64,000 bases of DNA from an uncultured Porphyromonadaceae bacterium. Its GTDB lineage: Bacteria; Bacteroidota; Bacteroidia; Bacteroidales; Muribaculaceae. Where the stretch lies: contig UQER01000003.1 in the NCBI GenBank assembly GCA_900540205.1, positions 1-64,000 of the forward strand, written 5' to 3'. Numbering within the stretch: the first letter of the stretch is position 1; each line of letters starts with the position of its first letter. Both the position numbers and the translations under genes were made by a program. Of the stretch, positions 58,734 through 64,000 are shown piece after piece. The notes beneath the pieces are model-generated. The model had not been told where the DNA came from, ran no database searches, and saw only the letters and a program-made list of their open reading frames with translations.

Positions 58734-59891
58734 TCAGCCCTCCCACCGGAAGGTGACCTCCACCGGATAGTGGTCGGAGTTGCGGCACGCGCCTCTCCTG
58801 TAGCACACAGCCTTCATGTCGCCGCGATACAGCACATGGTCGATGTTGAAATAGAAGCGGTTGACATGATAGGTTATGGTGGGCCCGCGCCCTGCACGGC
58901 GGAATGCGCTGTTGAAATCGTCGCCGGCAAGCACACGCATGGCGTAGCAGTCGGGTATGTCGTTGAAATCGCCGGCTATAATCACGTTCTCATAGCCGAG
59001 CGAGTCGATCTGCTCCCTGAGCATCCGTGCCTGCTGCGCACGCAGCTTGAAAGCCTGGCTGAGCTTGCCCAGCAGACGGTGACGCACAGCCCCCATCCGG
59101 TGCCGCCCCTCCCCTTCTGTAATCTGATAGTAGAGCGCCTTGTCGCTGTCGTCCAGACCGATAGACTGCAGGTGTACGCTCACCACCAGTGTGGTGTGTC
59201 CCAGAATGTCAACCTCCCCTGCGGCCCACGACACCGATGTGCTCCCCTCGAACTGGCGCAGCTTCACTGGCTTCATCGGGAGTGCTGTCAGCACACTCAC
59301 TCCGTTGCACTCCGTCAGGTGTGGATATTCCCTCCGGAATGTGTCCACCTGCTCGGGTGTGCAGAAGTTGTGGGCGTTCATGTTCCACATCATTGTCTCC
59401 TGCATGCACAGCACCTGAGCGTCAACGCGGTTCAGATAGCTCAGCTGCGGGTTCCGCTTCCCTTCCGCCATAGCCTTCCGGTAAAAGGAATCAGGCTGCC
59501 CCTCGGAAGTCGTATCTTCATAGATGTCGTGCATCTCGTAGGTGTTGTAGGTGACCAACCGGAATGTCGGCGCTTCCCCGACGCCTTCCCCTTTGGCCGC
59601 GACGCCCGTGCCGAAATTAAGGGGCGCGAAATTCATTATCGGCCCGACACAGGCCACCAGGGCCGCTCCGGCCACGATGGCAGCCCGACGCAGCAGAAAC
59701 AGGTCGATAGCCAGCAGAATCACCGTCAGGGCGAGCCATGCCGGGAACGTCATGGCCAGAATGGCGGGTATGGCCGTCACCTCTGGGTTCACCGCGCCGC
59801 CATAGGCCGCAACGACCGTGCCGCAGGCGGCCAGTGTGTTGACCGTCCACAACGCCCATCGTGCCAATCTGCCGTATATCGGTGTCATCAT
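58734..59891 (-). CDS. Membrane-anchored endonuclease/exonuclease/phosphatase family protein
   Basis: This 385-residue protein has three hydrophobic N-terminal segments (about 8 to 30, 40 to 62 and 68 to 88). An EEP-fold catalytic domain lies at about 105 to 385, on the outer side if the topology is standard. Visible metal and catalytic residues are VTYNTYEM, CMQETMMW (Glu), VSVHLQS (His), IIAGDFNDIPDCYAMRVL (Asp-Asn) and NSDHYPVEVTF (Asp-His). Family members cleave nucleic acids or phospho-sugars and lipids; the substrate is unknown. The ATG is seven bases after the rhomboid stop, so they are an operon. Confidence 0.88.
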   Translation of the reverse strand: MMTPIYGRLARWALWTVNTLAACGTVVAAYGGAVNPEVTAIPAILAMTFPAWLALTVILLAIDLFLLRRAAIVAGAALVACVGPIMNFAPLNFGTGVAAKGEGVGEAPTFRLVTYNTYEMHDIYEDTTSEGQPDSFYRKAMAEGKRNPQLSYLNRVDAQVLCMQETMMWNMNAHNFCTPEQVDTFRREYPHLTECNGVSVLTALPMKPVKLRQFEGSTSVSWAAGEVDILGHTTLVVSVHLQSIGLDDSDKALYYQITEGEGRHRMGAVRHRLLGKLSQAFKLRAQQARMLREQIDSLGYENVIIAGDFNDIPDCYAMRVLAGDDFNSAFRRAGRGPTITYHVNRFYFNIDHVLYRGDMKAVCYRRGACRNSDHYPVEVTFRWEG

Positions 59892-59898
59892 TCAGTAA

Positions 59899-60648
59899 TC
59901 AAATTTGTTGGCCGGTTCGTGGATGCGACATGTCACGTTCCGAGAGACTGAACAGACGCACTTTTTCGTCGTGCGACAGCGATTCGTAGCCCATCCGGCG
60001 CACCTTGTCAACCAGTGCGTCGTGCTCCGAACGGAGTTGCCTGCAGTGCTCGTCGGCGTGGCTGCGCTTCCGCTCCATGCGCCTGTATGTCACGCCGAGA
60101 GCCATCCCGGCCAGCAGTCCGCCGAGATGTGCGGCGGTCTGCGCGGCCGCCATCTCTGTCGAGGCGCACACAAGGAGCAACAGCCCCGCGGCCGACAGCA
60201 TTTTCAGCGAAACGCCGAAACCGCCCGGAAGCTGCACGCGACGCTTTGGCGCAATCACCAGGGTGAACGCCACCACCGACAGCGTGGCGGCCGATGCCCC
60301 GACAAGTTGTGCACCACCCGTAAGTCCACAGGCCAAAAGATAGGCCGCACTCCCGGCCAATGCTCCGGCAACGTAGCTCCTGACCACAGCGGCATTTCCG
60401 GCCATCCCGCCAAGCCAAAGCCCGAACCATATGAGCCACAGGCAGTTGACCAGCATGTGCCAGAAATCGATATGTACAAACGCATAAGTGACCACGCACC
60501 ACGGATGCGCCAGCACCTCCCCCGGCTCTGACGGCATGGCAAGCAGCGTCATAAGGCCGTCCACCGCTCCGGGTGCAAATGCCCAGACGGCTTTCAGCAG
60601 GACGAACACCGCCACATTGACCGATACCAGCACCATTGCCGATTTCAT
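59899..60648 (-). CDS. Rhomboid intramembrane serine protease 1
   Basis: This is a 249-residue polytopic protease. The oxyanion-hole motif is FWHMLVNCLW (H64, N68), the nucleophile is S119 in LVGASAATLSV (usual GxSG, with Ala in place of the final Gly), and the general base is H174 in TAAHLGGLLAG. About six transmembrane helices fill residues 5 to 190. A charged C-terminal cytoplasmic tail of about 60 residues (RRMGYESLSHDEKVRLFSLSER) matches the small domain often attached to Bacteroidota rhomboids. It is followed immediately by the EEP-fold gene. The substrate is unknown. Confidence 0.92.
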   Translation of the reverse strand: MKSAMVLVSVNVAVFVLLKAVWAFAPGAVDGLMTLLAMPSEPGEVLAHPWCVVTYAFVHIDFWHMLVNCLWLIWFGLWLGGMAGNAAVVRSYVAGALAGSAAYLLACGLTGGAQLVGASAATLSVVAFTLVIAPKRRVQLPGGFGVSLKMLSAAGLLLLVCASTEMAAAQTAAHLGGLLAGMALGVTYRRMERKRSHADEHCRQLRSEHDALVDKVRRMGYESLSHDEKVRLFSLSERDMSHPRTGQQI

Positions 60649-60753
60649 ACGTTTGTCTGTTTAGTGTTAATATTTTAGCCCCAAAAATCGAGGTGATTTT
60701 TTATGTCCCCGGAATCTAGGGATAAATGTTTATCCTCAAACAACGGCCTCAAC

Positions 60754-60859
60754 GTAGGGTCGCGACCTGTCGCGACTGCCGACATGCACAACCTACAAGT
60801 TTATTCTGCATATTCACAACTCGAAACCCGTTTGCAGTCGCGACAGGTCGCGACCCTAC
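60754..60859. repeat. REP-like inverted pair, family A (copy 3)
   Basis: Copies at 60754 to 60776 and 60837 to 60859 are exact reverse complements, identical to the pair at 18 to 120. The 60-base spacer differs from the other copies, so only the palindromes are conserved. They lie between two rhomboid genes. Confidence 0.88.
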
Positions 60860-60957
60860 GTTTGATTGTCACAATATTTTAATACGTTTTGTTGTAACGG
60901 ATTAAAACGTTTTGCTGTCACGTGGTTGAGCGTTGACGTTCTGTTGGTAAGGCTGTA

Positions 60958-61722
60958 TCAGAAATACGGGCCGCCAATCACGCGCTTTTTGCGCCAGTAA
61001 ATCAGGATCAGCAACCCGAACAGCATGCCGCCAAGATGGGCGAAATGCGCCACCGTGTCGGCCTGGCTGTTATAGATGCCCAGCAGCAGCTCGATGCCGG
61101 CATAGATAAGCACGAACACTCGGGCCCTGATGGGCACAGGCGGGAATATGAGATACAGACGCACATTCGGGAACATATAGCCGAATGCCAGCAGTATGCC
61201 GAACACCGCACCCGAGGCACCCACCGTGGGCGTGTGATACAGCCCGTAGAGATTCCCCACAAGCGGTTCGTTCGGATTCACCCCGATGCTCCACAGCTCC
61301 GTGAGACGCACCACCGAATGGCGCAGCAGCTCGGTCACCTCGCCCGGATTGGGGAATACCGACGCATAGTGATGTATCATCAGCGCGAACACCCCCTCCT
61401 GCACCAGTGCAGCTCCGAGGCCGCACGAGATGTAGTAGAACAGGAAGCGCGGACCGCCCAGCACCCTCTCCATCGTCACGCCGAACATATAGAGCGCGAA
61501 CATGTTGAAAAACAGATGCACAAAACCCCCGTGCACGAACATGTAGGTGATCAGCTGCGACGGCACGAACTGGTCGGACGTGAAATAGTAGAGTGCGCAA
61601 TAGCGTTCTATCGTCCCAGCGAGCGACGGCACCAGCGCCATGGCCAGCCACACCACCACATTTATGGCAATGAGGTTCTTGGTGACGGCAGGCATCATCT
61701 TTATATTGTCTAAAAATCCCAT
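60958..61722 (-). CDS. Rhomboid intramembrane serine protease 2
   Basis: This 254-residue protease has H69 and N73 in GFVHLFFNMFALYMFG, nucleophile S170 in PTVGASGAVFGIL, and base H229 in HFAHLGGMLFG. It has six or seven transmembrane helices. A soluble loop of about 40 residues (about 123 to 165) lies between helices. I chose ATG at 61722 (MGFLDN). The open frame runs to 61845, but a good promoter (TTG at 61758 to 61760, 19-base spacer, AAACTTTG at 61731 to 61738) lies inside that extension. It precedes the first rhomboid on the same strand. Confidence 0.93.
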   Translation of the reverse strand: MGFLDNIKMMPAVTKNLIAINVVVWLAMALVPSLAGTIERYCALYYFTSDQFVPSQLITYMFVHGGFVHLFFNMFALYMFGVTMERVLGGPRFLFYYISCGLGAALVQEGVFALMIHHYASVFPNPGEVTELLRHSVVRLTELWSIGVNPNEPLVGNLYGLYHTPTVGASGAVFGILLAFGYMFPNVRLYLIFPPVPIRARVFVLIYAGIELLLGIYNSQADTVAHFAHLGGMLFGLLILIYWRKKRVIGGPYF

Positions 61723-61730
61723 AATCGAAT

Positions 61731-61760
61731 CAAAGTTTATCCCCCTGTCTATCCCAACAA
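61731..61760 (-). promoter_or_regulatory. Promoter for rhomboid 2
   Basis: The minus strand has TTG, a 19-base spacer and AAACTTTG (one base off TAnnTTTG), ending eight bases before the ATG. The message would be leaderless or nearly so. Confidence 0.6.
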
Positions 61761-61896
61761 GCCGGAAGCCGCAAGTGTTCTGTGCGGCAACGGCAAAATT
61801 GAGTGCGGCCGCACCGGCGTGAAGCCTCACGCCGCGCAGCCGCACACTGATATTTCATAATAGTGAAAGATGTTCCCGGAACACCAGTCACCGTTT

Positions 61897-64000
61897 TTAT
61901 TTCACCATAAGCTTGCGGGCTACGCGGGTGTTGCGTGCCTGCACCTCAAGCAGATAGATGCCGTCGCCCATGGCCGACGCATCGAGGTCGATGTTGTCGC
62001 CTTCGGTTGCAACCGAAGCCACCAGCGCGCCCTGCATGTTATACAGGTTGGCAGTGAAACCGTCGGTTCCGCCCATGAACACATTGAACTGCTTGCCTCC
62101 GCGGTTCTCCACGATCAGACTCTTCTCGGGGTCGTCGGCGCCGACGCTGTTCACCGAGCTCTGGCCCAGAATCTTCTTCAGTCCGGCAAGGGCGTTGATC
62201 TTACCCATGCCCCAGCGTTCGGGCTGCTGAGCAGTGAATTCGTCATTATCGGCAGTCTCCTTGATGATCTGCTTCACGCGGTCCATGGTGAGCACCTCGC
62301 CACGCTCTGCAGCAGCCTCGGCCCAGAGTGCCAGCACGCCTGCCACAAACGGCGAGCTCATCGACGTGCCGCTCATCTCGGCCCAATAGCTCTTGGTCTT
62401 CTTAGAAGACTCATTATAGACCCATGCACTGATTGCTGAGCCGTCAATGTTATACTCATCCTTGCTGTTGGCAGCCATATAATAACGGCTATACGACGAA
62501 ATCATTCCCTGACCGGGACCTACAACATCCGGAAGCAATCGGCCTGCGAAAGTGCGACCATGCGAAGAGAATGTGCTTAAAGCACCTTTTGTCACTCTCG
62601 GGACAAAATGTATCAAATCAGCCAGACCACCAGGCAAAGCAACCGGAAATTCGTCTTTATTGACGTATGACCCGACTACCAGGACATTATCGCCGCAGGC
62701 CATACCATTGATAGTATTTTCAACCGAACCCGCTTGATAACCGGCAAGATTTGCATTATAAAAACCTATGTTTCGTCCATAAGCATTAACGCCGGTATTG
62801 CTACCACCTTCGATAATCAGACCTGCCATATAACCATTCGCAGAACCGCCATCAAGACGCGATGTGATATACACATTGTAACGGTTGTTGTTGGGGTCAA
62901 CATTCGTACGCCATCCGATGAAGCCCTTTGTACCGAAATACTTGCTGAACTCCGCATCCTTGGCTACGTTGCTATAATTCAGGCCGGTGCCACCAACATA
63001 CTGCATCCCAGTAGAGGGATTAAACGTATAAGTGTAGACTATGTTGCCGGAAGCATCCACAGCTGCGAGCTTAACAGTTAAAGGCGAGGCATTATCCCCC
63101 CATACATCTATCACACCACTTACAGTTGCGCTGTGATCCAACAGGCCGGAATTGTTATAATTGCCGAAAAGGCTCTGCACCTTGTTATCTGAAGATGTGA
63201 AATTTTTATTGAGCCACAATGCTTCACCTCCCTCATTTCCAGCCGAAATGGTTATAAGCATATCCTTACCGGCTTCTGCGAGGGCAAGGCAGGTTGCATC
63301 AGTTCCGTCATGCGGCCCGGTATTATTACCTAAAGACAGATTAAACACTCCGGGGCGCCCTTCGCTCTTTGCATAATCGCGTACACGGACCGCTGAAGTT
63401 ATGATGATCGGGTCATATAACTCACCGCAGCATGCGGCCAGATCTGCTTCCGGCGCAACCCCATAGAACGGCACTTTAGTGGATGACATCTGAACTGCGT
63501 TTCCGCGGCGCACGATAGCCACTCCACCATTATTTGCGCCGGGAGCCTTATCGTAACTACCTGCAATGATTCCAAGCACATGCGTGCCATGAGTGCCACT
63601 TGACTTATCGGTACCATAGTCCTTTATATAAGTGTCGATGGCAGATTTGGTCTCATACTTTCTCTCCGTTCCAGGTTCGACATTTCCAAGCTCATCCTCG
63701 CGGGTGCCATAGAAAACGTAAAGGCGCTTGAAACGGGTTTCGCCATCACTGGTACGGAAGTTAAGGTGACCGACATCAAGACCGCTGTCCATCATTCCGA
63801 CAACTACGCCGGCTCCTTTATAGCCATGTTCTAATCCATCGCCCCCATCGTGAACAGTGTTTACGCCTGTTACTGAACGAGCTTCGTCAAGCATGAGTTT
63901 ATTCTCCTGTCCCAAAGACACCTGCAACACCTCGTCAAGAGATGCTACCTCCTGCATTTCTGCAGGCGTAAGATTTGCAACCACCACTCGACCGAGAACG
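61897..64000 (-). CDS. Subtilisin-like serine protease (S8) with T9SS sorting domain, 5' end outside window
   Basis: At least 700 residues are visible. The frame is open through the window edge (the last codons read VLGRVVVANL), so the signal peptide and the start of the propeptide are missing. The catalytic triad is intact: Asp in VVVGMMDSGLDVGHLNF, His in GTHGTHVLGIIAG and Ser in GTSMSSPFVAGVLAL. A long beta-rich segment (roughly 240 to 430 of the visible part) separates His and Ser regions. The C-terminus (FTANLYNMQGALVASV ... GDGIYLLEVQARNTRVARKLMVK) is a type A T9SS sorting domain, so it is exported and anchored on the cell surface. It probably degrades extracellular protein. Confidence 0.9.
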   Translation of the reverse strand, partial: VLGRVVVANLTPAEMQEVASLDEVLQVSLGQENKLMLDEARSVTGVNTVHDGGDGLEHGYKGAGVVVGMMDSGLDVGHLNFRTSDGETRFKRLYVFYGTREDELGNVEPGTERKYETKSAIDTYIKDYGTDKSSGTHGTHVLGIIAGSYDKAPGANNGGVAIVRRGNAVQMSSTKVPFYGVAPEADLAACCGELYDPIIITSAVRVRDYAKSEGRPGVFNLSLGNNTGPHDGTDATCLALAEAGKDMLITISAGNEGGEALWLNKNFTSSDNKVQSLFGNYNNSGLLDHSATVSGVIDVWGDNASPLTVKLAAVDASGNIVYTYTFNPSTGMQYVGGTGLNYSNVAKDAEFSKYFGTKGFIGWRTNVDPNNNRYNVYITSRLDGGSANGYMAGLIIEGGSNTGVNAYGRNIGFYNANLAGYQAGSVENTINGMACGDNVLVVGSYVNKDEFPVALPGGLADLIHFVPRVTKGALSTFSSHGRTFAGRLLPDVVGPGQGMISSYSRYYMAANSKDEYNIDGSAISAWVYNESSKKTKSYWAEMSGTSMSSPFVAGVLALWAEAAAERGEVLTMDRVKQIIKETADNDEFTAQQPERWGMGKINALAGLKKILGQSSVNSVGADDPEKSLIVENRGGKQFNVFMGGTDGFTANLYNMQGALVASVATEGDNIDLDASAMGDGIYLLEVQARNTRVARKLMVK

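Noticed and set aside
61723..61845. N-terminal extension of rhomboid 2
   Set aside because: A good promoter lies within it, and family members start close to the first helix as the ATG at 61722 does.
1..64000. CRISPR arrays
   Set aside because: All repeats found are palindromic pairs or short tandem units, without regular spacers, and there are no cas genes.
1..64000. tRNA and rRNA genes
   Set aside because: No cloverleaf with a CCA-type acceptor end and no conserved rRNA segment was found by eye. A tRNAscan-SE run would settle it.

Overview
The window is chromosomal DNA from a Bacteroidota bacterium, most likely a gut Bacteroidales of the Muribaculaceae type (the family is inferred, not proven). 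The evidence is: promoters of the Bacteroidota form (TTG, a spacer of about 19 to 21, then TAnnTTTG); no Shine-Dalgarno sequences before genes; two proteins with type IX secretion (T9SS) tails; DUF4295 beside L28/L33; DUF3109 and DUF6175 families; a four-subunit 2-oxoacid:ferredoxin oxidoreductase; and GDP-fucose synthesis. I found no rRNA, tRNA, CRISPR array, prophage or transposase gene.

Layout. 1 to 5.0 kb: ndk and an M23/LysM peptidase, then ispD-recG. 5.3 to 10.3 kb: an outer-membrane barrel, then a minus-strand unit of a phosphatidylserine-decarboxylase-like protein, a GadC-like antiporter and an MFS transporter. 10.6 to 20 kb: tsaD, cinA, nadE, the L28/L33/DUF4295 operon, ychF, an M13 peptidase and DUF4332. 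20 to 28.6 kb: NlpC/P60, a second barrel, a MIP18-type Fe-S protein with lpxH, the ferredoxin and oxoacid oxidoreductase operon, an ABC exporter and a MerR regulator. 28.7 to 36.7 kb: alaS, gmd-fcl, a C11 peptidase, MscS and DUF3109. 36.7 to 43.9 kb: a six-gene minus-strand operon of exported proteins. 44 to 47.9 kb: an accessory stretch with one large T9SS surface protein between duplicated intergenic cassettes. 47.9 to 55.4 kb: recJ-recQ, VanZ, a TlpA lipoprotein and an acyl-CoA ligase. 55.7 to 64 kb: a small HTH regulator, an M3 peptidase, an endonuclease/exonuclease/phosphatase-fold protein, two rhomboids and a subtilase cut by the window edge.

The two best candidates for undescribed systems are these. 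(1) The six-gene operon at 36758 to 43911 holds several exported proteins that read like the CsgG/FlgT/LPP20 fold families, plus a transglutaminase-like protein, in an apparently non-flagellated lineage, with a nine-base homopolymer in its upstream region. (2) The decarboxylase and antiporter pair at 7423 to 10335 looks like an amino-acid decarboxylation/antiport module built on a pyruvoyl PSD-fold enzyme instead of a PLP enzyme. The intergenic DNA also carries several families of GTAG-footed palindromes, mostly in inverted pairs (REP/BIME-like), a stand-alone promoter-terminator unit that may encode a small RNA, and a long structured hairpin ahead of the T9SS surface protein.
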